NCBI GenBank assembly: GCA_036245805.1
Contig: BTRK01000002.1
Coordinates: 3,902,689-3,966,688, forward strand
Reading direction: 5' to 3'
Length of the DNA: 64,000 bases
DNA from: Pristionchus mayeri
Taxonomy: Eukaryota; Nematoda; Chromadorea; Rhabditida; Neodiplogasteridae
In this document: piece by piece, positions 1 to 11,550 of the stretch
Position numbering within the stretch: the stretch's first letter is position 1
How the letters are laid out: every line of letters starts with the position of its first letter
Translations under genes and position numbers: made by a program
The notes under the pieces: generated by a model
Told to the model about the DNA's origin: nothing
The model's database searches: none
Seen by the model: only the letters and a program-made list of their open reading frames with translations

Positions 1-234
1 TATGCGTTAACTGATTTCACAAATTATGCGTCACCTATTAGACCTGGACGCCCCAATCTCTTCCAATTACGTAAACACCACTCCACATCCACTCTCTACC
101 ACTTATTCCTCACCAATAGAGTTGTAACACTGTGGAATCGTATACCTAATAATATTGTTATCTCTAGAAATAGTGATTTTTTCTCGCTCAGAGTTAAAAC
201 TATTCATAATATTGATTACTCCTCGTATCTCTAA
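1..234 (+). mobile_element. 3' end of a non-LTR retrotransposon ORF (partial)
   Basis: Frame 1 is open from the window edge to a TAA at 232-234. The reading has the pattern seen at the C-terminus of Jockey/CR1-like reverse transcriptase proteins: a basic RPGRPN segment, then a His-rich stretch, then FLTNRVVTLWNRIPNN and a final FFSLRVKTIHNIDY. The (F)xNRVVxLWNxLP motif is the known signature of that tail. Only about 77 residues are visible, so clade and integrity cannot be judged. The opposite-strand ORF over the same bases is a shadow. Confidence 0.6.
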
Positions 235-383
235 TTCACTCTCATTTGTAATTGGTCGTATCCCTTTGTCATCTATATATGACATCGTATTATCATGCTT
301 ATAAGTTGCCTGTAACATTTACTCCTAATCACCTTATCATATCGCATGATAAAGAATTATTAACTGGCAAATATGTCTTGCAG

Positions 384-1557
384 GCGATGCCCCTTGGGTC
401 GGGCGCTGGCGCGGGCTCCAATCCAACCGAGTTATTCGCAAATTACACCCTCGCTGAGATAGGAACTGAAATAACAAAGGCAGAGAACGCAACTTCTTTC
501 TATCAAAAGCTCAAAGACGAATCAGCAAAGGCATTGAAGCTAAAGCAAGATGAGGCTGTCGAGCCGACGCGTGATTATGAAACCAAAAAGAGTGCCTGGG
601 AGGGGCTGAAGAAATTGGCAAACGAAGAGACTAGCAAACTGCAAGCGATAATTGATGCGGCCGGCAAGATTCTGAAAGAAAATGAACCAAAGGTTAAAAT
701 TCTAATACAGAACATTCATGATTTCGAGTTTGATCTGGGTCGGGTCCTGAAACTGTATGAATTAAAGTTCAACGAAAGCATGGATATGAATAATACAAAA
801 GACGAATTGAAAGATTCAGCGACTACCCCTGTTGGCAAACATATTGACCAAGGAAGCAATAAAGGTTGAGACAGCGGTTAATGCAACAAGAGACAGATTA
901 GCCGAGGAAGGCGCGATTGAGCACGATATTCGTATTACGGAGGAGCTAAAAGTTACTGTCAATTGTAATCTACCCATAAACAAGCCAACGTGTGATCCTT
1001 ATGATACTGCATTGAACACTTATCGAGGTGACTTGATTCGAGCCAAAAACGCCAGCAAAAGAGCACGCGAATTAGAGGAAGGCGCGCAAAATGCACAACT
1101 AGCCCTAATATCAGAAGAAAATCGAGCTAAATCAAGAAAACGGACTCTAGACAGTCGCTTAGCAAACCTTGATGATTCGATTAGACAAGCGGCCGAAGCA
1201 CTGTCAACAGCTGGGGAAAACAAGGATAATGTTGAAGTGCCACTCAATGCGACCCGAAAAGAGCTAGAACAAGTTAATGAAGTAATTGGAGAAGCAAAGA
1301 ACGTAACTCTCGAGGCTCAAATACAACTGAGGGCATCTTCAAGCACCGATATTGCTAATAAAACGAGAAATACAGAAGCTCTATACAAAATCGCCAAAAA
1401 TAAGTATGAAGATCTTGAAAGTGGGATAAAGGAACTCAATGAGAACTTGGAAAAGTATAACAAACTGTGGACTGAAGCGAATTCGCGTGTGCTCGTTCTG
1501 AAGCAAGAACGTACAGAAAGAAATAAGAAAACGGAGAAACCTGCGACCGGAGGATAA
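384..1557 (+). pseudogene. coiled-coil, heavily N-glycosylatable protein with a frameshift near 830
   Basis: An acceptor (tcttgcag) ends at 383, and an open frame follows that is rich in Lys/Glu/Ala heptads. Near 825-840 the frame moves by one base: the first frame stops at 869, and the next runs to a TAA at 1555-1557 with the same composition. No GT-AG intron fits there, so a 1-base insertion (or 2-base loss) or a sequence error is likely. Sequons are frequent (NATS, NESM, NATR, NASK, NVT) and there are Cys residues in CNLPINKPTCDP, suggesting an extracellular coiled-coil region. A weak donor at 1455 (gtataa, phase 2) matches the phase of the membrane-span exon at 2166, giving EK-GWLVPT. This would be a type I membrane protein. 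The family is not recognised. Confidence 0.5.
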
Positions 1558-1711
1558 GAAACATGTTTACAAAATTGCAATTTTGATTATTTTTCCGGGA
1601 AATATCATTACCTATATATAAAGTGCTGTGTGCGTCTGTAAGTCCGTTCGGATTGCGAAATAGGGTGATTGCGAAATCGGGGGGGGGAGGTACTGATGAA
1701 GACTTCGAACC

Positions 1712-2062
1712 ATTACCGTATACCAATCAATAATTAGCATTGGGTCAACTACCGTATACCAATCGATAATTAGCCATGGGTCAACTCTTATTCCGTGGGT
1801 CAGATTTATGATTTTGACCTTTGATCTTTGAATTACCGTATACCAATCAATAATTCGCATTGGGTCAACTACCGTATACCAATCGATAATTAGCCATGGG
1901 TCAACCATTATTCCGTGGGTCAGATTTATGATTTTGACCTTTGATCTTTGAATTACCGTATACCAATCAATAATTAGCATTGGGTCAACTACCGTATACT
2001 AATCGATAATTAGCCATGGGTCATCCATTATTCCGTGGGTCAGATTTATGATTTAAATTTTT
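1712..2062. repeat. 120-bp minisatellite, about 2.9 copies
   Basis: The unit starting ttaccgtataccaatcaata begins at 1713, 1833 and 1953. Each unit contains two copies of a shorter piece (taccgtatacyaatc ... gggtca), so it is a higher-order repeat. Because 120 is divisible by three, the minus strand stays open with a 40-residue repeat (IIDWYT). I treat that as a consequence of period length and not as a gene. It lies in what would be a long intron between the coiled-coil exon and the membrane-span exon. Confidence 0.9.
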
Positions 2063-2165
2063 GAAATTCGCTAGGACGGGGCCCCCGCCGTAGGCGGGGG
2101 CCAGACTGGCTAGTAATGGAATAATATAATCTAAAATGTAATTATCAATAACAATTCCTATTCAG

Positions 2166-2716
2166 GGGATGGCTGGTTCCCACCATGGCAGTCATAGGGT
2201 GCCTTTGTGCGGTCGCAATAATAATAGCCGTGGTGTTCATTATCATACGCAAACGAAAGGCAGTTAACATCTCAAAACGAAGTAGTAAGCTGACTTAATT
2301 ACAATAATATTCTTGCAAATAATAGTCTTTGAATACTGCTCCAGATTATTATATTTTTAACACATTTCAAAACATAAATTTATATTTTATTCATTTTTAT
2401 ATTTTAGTTAGAGGTTGTGGGGCTGAGACCGCTCCGCCGAAATGCCCGGAAATGCCAGCGACTAAAAAGGAAGATCCAGGTCAGCATTGATTTTTTGATC
2501 AATTTTGTCGTATTTTATGTTATATTTCTAAATAACTGATCATATGTTGAGCAAGTTACGGTACTGGAAATAAATCAGAAACAACGCCAAATGTATATAG
2601 AAAAGGAAAACCATAGAAGCGATCAGTGTGGTGTTGCAAATACATCTGATTTATTATGTGCCTCTTTCCTGCGACTACAATATATTGCAAAACCATCTGT
2701 AGCTATGCACTTTTAG
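2166..2716 (+). CDS. last three exons of the membrane protein, copy 1
   Basis: Exons are 2166-2284, 2408-2479 and 2601-2716, with consistent phases (2, 1, 1) and GT-AG sites; the donor at 2285 is gtaagc. Exon 1 encodes WLVPTMAVIGCLC, a hydrophobic span of about 22 residues (AIIIAVVFIII) and a stop-transfer RKRK. Exon 2 encodes a Pro/Cys/Lys tail (APPKCPEMPATKKEDP). Exon 3 ends at TAG 2714-2716. This fits a type I membrane protein with a short cytoplasmic tail. The link to the coiled-coil exon upstream rests on matching phase and order and is inference. Confidence 0.6.
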
Positions 2717-2980
2717 TTTGAAACTGTACAGTACATGCTAATCGCCTTGTCCATATGCGGCCGCGGGGGCCCGCTGCGGACCGCGGATTCCGCGCATCGA
2801 TTTTGCGGGAAGCATGCAATTTTTCACCATTCGATTTTTTGAATTTCAAATTTTCAATAAATTTTCGCATCAGATAGACTATTCATTCACGTTTAAAAAA
2901 TACATACGGCGGGGGCCAGACTGGCTAGTAATGGAATAATATAATCTAAAATGTAATTATCAATAACAATTCCTATTCAG

Positions 2981-3531
2981 GGGATGGCTGGTTCCCACCA
3001 TGGCAGTCATAGGGTGCCTTTGTGCGGTCGCAATAATAATAGCCGTGGTGTTCATTATCATACGCAAACGAAAGGCAGTTAACATCTCAAAACGAAGTAG
3101 TAAGCTGACTTAATTACAATAATATTCTTTCAAATAATAGTCTTTGAATACTGCTCCAGATTATTCTATTTTTAACACATTTCAAAACATAAATTTATAT
3201 TTTATTCATTTTTATATTTTAGTTAGAGGTTGTGGGGCTGAGACCGCTCCGCCGAAATGCCCGGAAATGCCAGCGACTAAAAAGGAAGATCCAGGTCAGC
3301 ATTGATTTTTTGATCAATTTTGTCGTATTTTATGTTATATTTCTAAATAACTGATCATATGTTGAGCAAGTTACGGTACTGGAAATAAATCAGAAACAAC
3401 GCCAAATGTATATAGAAAAGGAAAACCATAGAAGCGATCAGTGTGGTGTTGCAAATACATCTGATTTATTATGTGCCTCTTTCCTGCGACTACAATATAT
3501 TGCAAAACCATCTGTAGCTATGCACTTTTAG
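2981..3531 (+). CDS. last three exons of the membrane protein, copy 2
   Basis: This is the same exon set displaced by 815 bp: 2981-3099, 3223-3294 and 3416-3531. Splice sites and reading frames are preserved. Copy 1 ends in its own stop, so these exons could only be used as alternative 3' ends by skipping copy 1, or could be unused. Few differences separate the copies, so the duplication is recent. Confidence 0.5.
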
Positions 3532-3539
3532 TTTGAAAC

Positions 3540-3999
3540 TGTACAGTACATGCTAATCGCCTTGTCCATATGCGGCCGCGGCGGCCCGCTGCGGACCGCG
3601 GATTCCGCGCATCGATTTTGCGGGAAGCATGCAATTTTTCACCATTCGATTTTTTGAATTTCAAATTTTCAATAAATTTTCGCATCAGATAGACTATTCA
3701 TTCACGTTTAAAAAATACATAAATCGATATTTTGAATGTGGCAATACCTCAACCTACCGTAATCTCAGTTGTGAAAGCGACTGGCAAAGTGTTATCGCAA
3801 ACTGCGACTACGGTAGGTTGAGGCATTGACACATTCAAAATATCGATTTATCTATTTTATTAATGTGAATGAATTTGAAAATCAAAAAAAATGAATGGTG
3901 AAAAATTGCATTCTTCCCGCAAAATCGATCCGCGGAATCCGCGGTCCGCCGCGGGCCGCCGTGGCCGCATAAGGGTAAGGCGATTAGCATGTACTGTGC
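3540..3999. repeat. 460-bp palindromic element with TIR ACAGTACATGCTAATCGCC
   Basis: The left end (about 3540-3562) is acagtacatgctaatcgcct and the right end (about 3978-3999) is its reverse complement. Inside, GC-rich blocks (gcggccgcggcggcccgc) and AT-rich blocks pair across a loop near 3775, which carries a tacggtaggttgaggc stem. No coding capacity was seen. It is a MITE-like or foldback element. Its left half is repeated at about 2725-2906 through the tandem duplication. Confidence 0.75.
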
Positions 4000-4779
4000 G
4001 TAGAATTTACTTGATATTTTGAGAGATCGGATGATATTTCTGTTCGCAACATTAGATATATCTATAAATGTTATAATTCATAGCTAGTTCCATTTCAGCA
4101 CTATGACGTCATGCTGCTTTTGACTTAGCGAAGGCGGAATGACTTTATAGTTCTCATCCGACCTAGTGCCTCCACACCAATTATTTTACAGTTCCATCAA
4201 ATGAAGCTAATTTAGACCAACTCGCCTGGCCTGCGAGCATGAAACCAATGCAGAAAGAAGAGATTGCAGCAGGCTGTGATAAGGTTTGGTTGTACGATTG
4301 GCACTTCTTGGATGTTTGGCCCACCCGCGCTCCTCCCCCTATAATTACTCACACCATCTCCATCACATTGGGGATGCGCTTCCGAAAATGATGTCATGTT
4401 GCGTATAAATAAATGCGGCAAAGATGGAAGGCGCGGGCCAATTATCCAATAGTGCCGTCCAACATGCTGCCAATTACACTCTTTTCAGAAGAAACGAATT
4501 TCGACATTCCCTAATGGTTGGTTATGAACATATAGCATGTGTATTTATTGTTTTATTTTCGAAATGCATATTTTCAGACGTAATGCGTTTTTACTTGCAC
4601 AATTACTTGCACTTTTGAATTGTATAGCAGATTGCTCATACTGACGCAAAAAATGATAGTTTAATAATTGCAACAATAATTTGTTCATAGAATTTCGGGG
4701 CGACCTTTGAAGTGTATAAAGACGGAAGCTCATGCATTCGCCTGTTTGTCTGCAAAGAAGAAGGTATGGTATATATGTA
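4000..4779. other. non-coding stretch with one short palindromic repeat half
   Basis: No convincing gene was seen. At about 4099-4185 there is one copy of a dispersed palindromic repeat (ctatgacgtcatgc ... tagttctcatccgacctag), also found near 10.1, 61.5 and 61.9 kb. The short open frames here lack splice context and family resemblance. Confidence 0.5.
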
Positions 4780-7260
4780 TAGTGCGTATATGTGATTATA
4801 GTATATGTATATGTTTATTGCATATGTATATCACGCGTTTCATCGTAGAATCGCAGTTTCTTCACAACCCCTGCACATTGAAAGACAACCCCCCAACCGA
4901 TCTCAACCGATCTCTGAACCCGAGTAAGAGAGGTGGTAGATCAAAAGCCTTCCTGGTAGATCACATCAAAAATTAACTTTGGCGGTCCGTTTTTTGTTCG
5001 TATCTCCGTTAATTTTCGACTTAGGTAAAAACGTCTGGCAGATGAAATGTGTGTTTTGAAGTGCTCTTCAAGAAGAGAATGTGCCCAACTCGATAGCTTG
5101 CTCGTGGTGCATGCTTCATGCCAAATCATCGACAGAATATGGGACCTATTCAAATTTTGTCTCATTCGATGAGGCTCGTCGAGAGCTCTCGAATGATATG
5201 CTGAATGCCCTACTAAAGCCGGACCTCAAATTTAGTTTTGGTCGAAAAACCATTTTCAAAATCTCAGTCCTTCATTTTCGATGATTTTCGACCAACCCAC
5301 TACGGAACACGGGATGGAATGATTCGTAATTACCGAATTTCCCTTTGTCTCGCTCGATTAGGTGGGTCGAAAAGCGTCGAAAATGAAGGACTAAGGGTTT
5401 ACAAATGGTTTTTCGATCAAAACTACATTTGAGATCCGGCTTTAGTAAGTCATTCAGCATATCATTCGAGAGCTCTCGACGAGCCTCATCGAATGAGACA
5501 AAATTTGGATAGGTCCCATATTCTGTCGATGATTTGGCATGAAGCATGCACCATGAGCAACCTATCGAGTCGAACACATTCTCATCTTGAAGAGCACTTC
5601 AAAACACACATTTCTGCCAGACGTTTTTCGCCAAGTTGAATATAAACGGCGATACGATCAAAAAACGGACTGTCAAAGTCAATTTTTGAAGCGATCTACC
5701 ACGAATGCTTTTGATCTACCTCCTCTCTTACTCTGGCTCAGAGGTCCCCTATACAGGGTCTATCGAAAATCGATGAGAAATTGGAGGGTCAGCTTTTCCT
5801 TGTGCATGGATGTTTGCGATTCTACGATGAAACGCGTGATATGCTTATCGCATATGTTCATACTATCACACCATTCACGAGAGAATCGAGCTGGAATCGT
5901 GATTCTTGGGAATGGAGGGAAAATCGTGATATGAATTCTAACTGGTTTTGGCCACGCTGAGGCATGCTTGAGTGACCCCCGCAGTTGCATTGTGCACACT
6001 TCATTTTGGAGCTCGCTACGTAGTGCCTGATCCAGACACCTCCCACTTTGTGATCTGTTTTCTAGGATACTGAGAAAGATATGTCAAATTTGTCCTCTGA
6101 GTGGAACCTACTCATTTTTTTCGAGCTGTATCGATCTATCAAAACCATTTTTTTCTCTAAAACGCATTTTCAAAAATTGATAAACTTCAGGTCATTTTTT
6201 TTCTAAAAAAAAAATGTTGGTGAAGACGCAGCTCAATTTTTCTTACTAGATGCAGCTCAACGAGAGCTCTCCAATGAGTTGTTTGCGAAAAAAAAAACAA
6301 AATCCTGTAAACTTCATCTGAATCGTTTAAACTTTATTTTCAACAGGAATTCCGAGAAAAAAAATATATTTTGGCCGCGCGGCGTGGAATGAAAATGAAT
6401 GTTGACAATAATGTTCAAACGATTCAGATTATGTTTACAGAATGTAACTCCCACAGAAAGTGTTTACATTGTTTTGGCAAACCACTCATTGGAAACAGTA
6501 TCCAAGAAAGCTCTCGCTGAGCTGTATCTAGTAAGACAATTGGAGCTGGTTCTTCACCTGCATTTTTGAGAAAACTGATATGAAGTGTACCAATTTTGAA
6601 CATGCATTTTAGAGAAAATGGTTGTGATAGATCGATAGAGCTAGCAAAAAATGAGTTGGGGTCACTCAGATGTCAAATTTGGCATATCTTTCAGAGTATC
6701 TAAGAAAACAGCTCTCAAAGTGGGAGGTGTCTGGATCAGGCACTACGTAGCGAGCTCCATAATGAAGTGTGCACAATGCAACATTTGCGCAACCGACATT
6801 TTCACAACGGAGCGCCGTTCGATTGAGAGTTGACATAGCAACGTGGGAGTTTCATTGTTACCAGTATGTGATGCCATACATTTGCATATACAATTCTTGT
6901 TACCAGGCGATGTTGAGTTTCACTCCAAATCAACGACTTCATGGTATATGAATTTCCATTACCCATATACGTTGAAACTCATGATCGCCGGGAAACAAGA
7001 ATTGTATATGCAAAGGTATGGCAGCTCATACTGGTAACAATTAAACAACTCACATGTTGCTATTCCAATTTTCAAGCGAATGGCGCTCCGTTGCGCAAAT
7101 GTCGGTTGCGCAAATGTCGTACCCCCAACAATGCAGCTTCGGGGGTCGCTCAAGCATGCCTCATGGTGACCAAAACCGGTTAGATCTCATTTCACCATTC
7201 CCAAGCTCACCTCCATTCTCTTATGAGAGGCGTGATATGATATATATGTAAAGTATATGT
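4780..7260. repeat. nest of large hairpins (foldback cluster)
   Basis: Several inverted repeats are stacked: arms 4835-5285 and 5385-5850 (centre about 5335); 5985-6380 and 6390-6790 (centre about 6385); and 6770-6950 and 6960-7130 (centre about 6955). An outer pair, about 5885-6000 and 7120-7240, encloses the last two. The mirrored open frames in the first hairpin (SIACSWCMLHAKSSTEYG versus SIGCSWCMLHAKSSTEYG) are the two arms read in opposite directions, not genes. The arms are imperfect (point changes and small indels), so they are not an assembly duplicate. Confidence 0.85.
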
Positions 7261-8287
7261 TCAAAATATCATTTATGTTCTTATTTTGTCGATATGTCTG
7301 TTCTGACATCTCACATAGTAATTAGGGTAGTATACATATATAAATGTACATCCTTCCTACGCACATATGATATCAAGTTTAAAAATGCGTTATTTTTTGC
7401 CAACATTCAACATCATAATGAAAATAACTGAAACGTGCAAATGTTTTCTAAATGTATATGTTCCCCATTAAGTGAACGGTCAAATTGTTCGCAATGTTCA
7501 ACGCTACGAATTTATGCTTAACCACTACAGCACGATGTCCTGCTACAAGCAAGTAGTGGGCAAGGTAAAACATTGCGTTTTTAGATTCAATCACTTTTCA
7601 AAATGCTCAGAACAAATATCCTTAGGAAATTGATATGTAATTTGAAATTATGAGCATGCATGATAGGCAAACACTGTTGTGTAAGAGATGTTTCGATTAT
7701 TTATTTGCACATTTCAGATTTTTTGGAAGATAAATCTGTGACGATAAATCAGCCGTCTATTCGTGCTTGATAATCTGCATTGGTGTTGAACGAAGTCTCA
7801 CAAAGAATATGCACAAATTGAACAGTCATTGTCGATAAACTTTGATTCGAAAGTACACTTGCAAATTTATCTTGAGAATTGAACTACAAGCATATAAAAT
7901 AATGAACTCTTTTACGTAATTGAACTACGAACATATACAATAATGAACTCCTTGAAGATGATTTAGATGTAAATTGCGTCACTCATTTTTCTAATCAATT
8001 CCATCACCTCTTTCCTTATACATCGATAAAAAGGTATGGTACTAATTTGAACCTACACTCTAATTTCATATGAAAATATGTGGGTTCAAACGAGAGCTCA
8101 GCGCTGAACACGCGGCAAACGTCGAGATTTATTGTTAAAACTTTATCGTTTAGAATGAGTGCATTGCTATTTCTTCTATAAAACATGAATGGTGTTCGTT
8201 TTTTTGTAGAATTGGTCGAGCGTTTACACGCCGCGAAAGGTGAACTGAACGAAATGCTGATCATACAATAACCGAAGTTAGACATAC
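7261..8287. other. AT-rich intergenic DNA, no gene supported
   Basis: No clear exon was found apart from a possible last exon of the lectin gene near 8200-8270 on the minus strand. A partial direct repeat (ttgaactac[a/g]a[a/g]catata) occurs at about 7880 and 7920. Confidence 0.4.
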
Positions 8288-11000
8288 CATGGCCCCTCTG
8301 ACATTTACAGCTCCCTTAGGCTGCCAGCTTGCTTTCATCGTATTAGATGAAGTTGTTCTGTACTTTACGCCTCCAATTCCTCCAGTCAGACTTTAATGAA
8401 ATTTTTGGACGAGAAATCAACTGAAATTCAATCACGCCTCCACCGAATGCTATTTCATACAAGACAAAGTAATCGTAATGCGTGTTTGCCTCGAGCAGCA
8501 ACACCTAAAAGGTGAGGTCATCTAGGTTTCTTCTTCTTCAGCTGTCCATTTCGTCAAGATAAATGGTTCGAACCTCTATTTCCACTACTTTTCCAGCATC
8601 AACAGTCAGAAAAAAGTCGCAAAATGTAGATGCATCTGCAAGGAATCCTGGCGTGTGAACCTGATTTTTATAATATTTATTATCACATATTCTCAAAAAT
8701 ATTAAAACCCTACAAAATAGAATGTCAGAACTCACAATATCTCCCTCCTTGATATCTCCGCCAGGACAAGTTTATGACGGTAAATCAGCGAATGCTGTTA
8801 AATTATTTTCACTGGTATTTTTGCAACACGCTCACGTTTCCTTTCACATACGAACGGAAAATTTGCCGAGCAATCATAATTCGTCCATTGACCATTAACG
8901 TCTGCGGTATTCATGACAATGCAGTCGCCGTTACCGTTGATTGGGTATCCTTTGAGAAAGAAATATTGTCTCATAAACAGATTACTTATATACCTGGCTT
9001 GAAGTTCGTGTAATTCCATTCAGAGCCATCCATCCATGAGAAATTGTTGCTTTTTCCGGAAACTACTGCTCCCAACAACACTCCATCAGCATACCCTTTC
9101 GATACAGCCATCCGTCGGATAAATGAGTTTTCCTAAACATTGCAATTCGCATTGAAATATGTATGATTTGTTTTCCTAAAACTAACCTGATCACAGTGGA
9201 TAGAGGCCATATTGCCACCATATTTTGCACAAGTATTCTTAGCATCCGTCCAATGTTCAGCGTCATTTGAGACCTGAGTTGACATAGAATTTTGCATGGG
9301 CCTAATAATAAGATGATCAAGAACCTCCCCAAGTATGGCTAATTTGTGGAAGATTTATAAAAAAAATCTCACGCCGTAGCACATCGAATCCGACTTCTCA
9401 AAGTTAAAGCACTCATCGTCACTAATATCCGGCTTTTGCAGGTCAGTAATACAATTTATGTCGTAGTCACCAACTTCGTCCTGAATTCCATCATCTGCAA
9501 AATGTTTGACGAACACTGTAATTTAATTCTTATAATGATTTTTTTTAAAATTTGCAAAGCATAAGGTGTGTAATGGTTCTGGGGCTTTCGGTGGATTTTT
9601 TTCAACATTTAAATTGTTATAATTTTGTTTACTGGGAGCTGCAATCAACTACACTGGGGTAATGAATATTCTGTACATGTGAGATTGTTTTGTGCAAATT
9701 GCGTTGTAATTAGAAAATATTATGAAATGTTGAAAACAAAATACTACGATAATCGCACTATGTTTTCCCCATCAAACTACAGGGGAAATCATCGATTACC
9801 TACAGAGAACTACAAAGAATTTTAATTACGCTCAAAAGCGCAACGGCATGTTAATGGTATAATTCTTGTGGTGGTGCAGGATACTCTGATTAACCTCACG
9901 ATGAATTTTGAAGTGATATAGTAGGAAGAGATAATAGTGTATAAAATGAAGATTCTTACAGTACGCCCAACCGTCTGGGTATCCTCGAATGTAATACCAG
10001 AGCCCTTTCGAATGACATCGCCTCTTGAAATCTGTGTAGCGTTAGAGAAACGTTATCATTTTTCGTTTATTCCGCACACTCTTTGGATCGGCACTAGATT
10101 GCATGAGGACGGTGACGTCATGTCGCCTTTGATATGCCAAAGACGGTATGATGTCATCGTTCTCATCCGACTGGTGGATCGGTTGAAAGGTGAGAGAGTT
10201 TGCCGAATTAATATGCATTATTGTTCATCTAATTCTGATTATTTTTGTATATTAAGAGAAGATAGAAATATCAGCACAAGCACAATTTGTTTTTCTGATG
10301 TGGGTATACACATGCTGATGATTAGGCATACAGGAGAAAACTACATTTTTGGAACCCTTACCCGGATCGAGGTCGGAAGGCATGAAGTCGATGGTGGAAC
10401 CATCGGCCCACATCCACTTATGAGATGATGTGTTGCATATTATCCCTTCACAAAATGTGAATTATGATTCTTCGAATCGAATTACCGATTATAATTACAT
10501 CTCTTGAAGAATCATTTATTTTAGGATAGCTGCCCCAGTATTTGTGCTCCTGGATATATAATGAGTTTAATGCTTCACTCAACAGCATACTTCATCATTA
10601 TGGATAATGGGATGATAGCCGTTGAACGCTGCACATATGTCAATGTCATTAAAGATAATCTGAAAAAATAGACATCTAAAGCAGATAAGGAGAGATGCGT
10701 AAAAAATATGATTAGAATAACGACTTCATTGATAGCGTAGGTAAGCTGTCGAACGAATCCGCGACATTGTCCTTGCACAAGATCGAATCCCTCAGGACAG
10801 ATGTATTGATAACTTACTGAAACTTAGTATTCAAAATTATAAAACAAAAACATGCAAATGTACATGGATTTAACGTGGTAGATATGTTATCCGTCCTGAA
10901 ATGTATATTGGATAATCAAATATAGGTATAATGACAAACCCAATACAACGAGTTCCAAGCGCAAATATGATACATCCCAGAAAGAACACTCCAGCGCATA
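8288..11000 (-). CDS. C-type lectin with CTLD domains and a C-terminal CUB region (clec family)
   Basis: This is a secreted carbohydrate-binding-type protein of the nematode CLEC family, inferred from domains. Minus-strand exons are, in order: a hydrophobic leader-like exon near 10880-11000; CPEGFDLVQGQCRGFV near 10770 (the usual CLEC CPxGFxLVxGKC start); an exon ending GYHPIIHNDE near 10600; CNTSSHKWMWADGSTIDFMP near 10365-10430; then 9373-9494, 9187-9273 (CAKYGGNMASIHCDQ), 8994-9132 (FSWMDGSEWNYTNFKPG) and 8836-8949 (NGDCIVMN, then CSANFPFVCE), which form a CTLD. The CUB part is CPGGDIKEGDI near 8740, 8574-8660 (FCDFFLTVDAGKVVEIE), a VLLLEAN exon near 8500 and 8288-8400 (SNTMKASW, GAVNVRGAM). 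Between CTLD and CUB the phase-consistent splice meets a TAA just before TCPGG, so either the acceptor differs or the gene is broken. A palindromic MITE sits in an intron near 10.11-10.18 kb. Confidence 0.75.
10105..10185. repeat. short palindromic MITE inside a lectin intron
   Basis: The left half (gaggacggtgacgtcatg) and right half (catcgttctcatccgac) are imperfect inverted copies. The same family occurs near 4.1, 61.5 and 61.9 kb, with the core tgatgtcatg or tgacgtcatg and outer gttctcatccgac. Confidence 0.6.
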
Positions 11001-11550
11001 CTGAAATTTGAAGCTCGTATTTCTATTAAACGGGCAATACAAATAGTAACCAATGTTTATCATTGTATTTTTATTGAAGAATACATGGACAACACATCGC
11101 AAAATGAAAATATAATGGACAAATAACAATAATGGAAATAATGGAAGTCAAATCATGCGCTGCAGCTCGTGCTAAAATTGGGGATTTTAATCTCGAATAT
11201 AAGAAAACTCGATATTACGTCATCACATTTATCGCACTTTCATGATATGACGATATGACAAGATCAAGTGAATGGTAATAATGACCGATTTATTATGTTT
11301 GTTTCTAAAGGGTGAGGCGCGAGTTGAAAGCCCTTCCTAATCCTTCGCATTTTCTCTTATCTATCGTTGTCTTTTGTGGTGCCGCGTCAAGCCGCAAAAT
11401 CCTAATCCTGACAAATCTCGCTTATCTATTGTTGCTTTCTGTTTGCATGAAGCTGTGAACCAGCTACGAACTACAAGCTATACTTTCGCTTTGAAATCTG
11501 ACATGTGATGTTTTCTTGCCAAACAATTCCTAGGTGATGGAAGAGTATAA
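11001..11550. other. intergenic, no feature recognised
   Basis: This stretch is upstream of the lectin gene and should hold its promoter. No conserved element could be picked out by eye, and no coding potential or repeat match within the window was seen. Confidence 0.4.

Larger units (their letters stand above)
2092..3721. repeat. 815-bp direct tandem duplication carrying three exons
   Basis: The segments 2092-2906 and 2907-3721 match at an offset of 815 bp with only a handful of substitutions seen (for example cttgcaaat versus ctttcaaat, and gcgggggccc versus gcggcggccc). Each copy holds the membrane-span exon, the tail exon, the terminal exon and the left half of a GC-rich palindrome. Copy 2 has the complete palindrome (3540-3999); copy 1 stops in its left arm at the junction. 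Confidence 0.9.

Noticed and set aside
1612..1980. 122-aa minus-strand ORF with a 40-residue repeat (IIDWYT)
   Set aside because: It is a read-through of the 120-bp minisatellite, whose period is a multiple of three. No splice or start context.
5081..5577. Two similar ORFs on opposite strands (CSWCMLHAKSSTEYG)
   Set aside because: They are the two arms of one hairpin, mirror images by construction.
9937..10428. 163-aa plus-strand ORF
   Set aside because: It lies antisense to lectin exons (WMWADGSTIDFM) and runs through a palindromic MITE.
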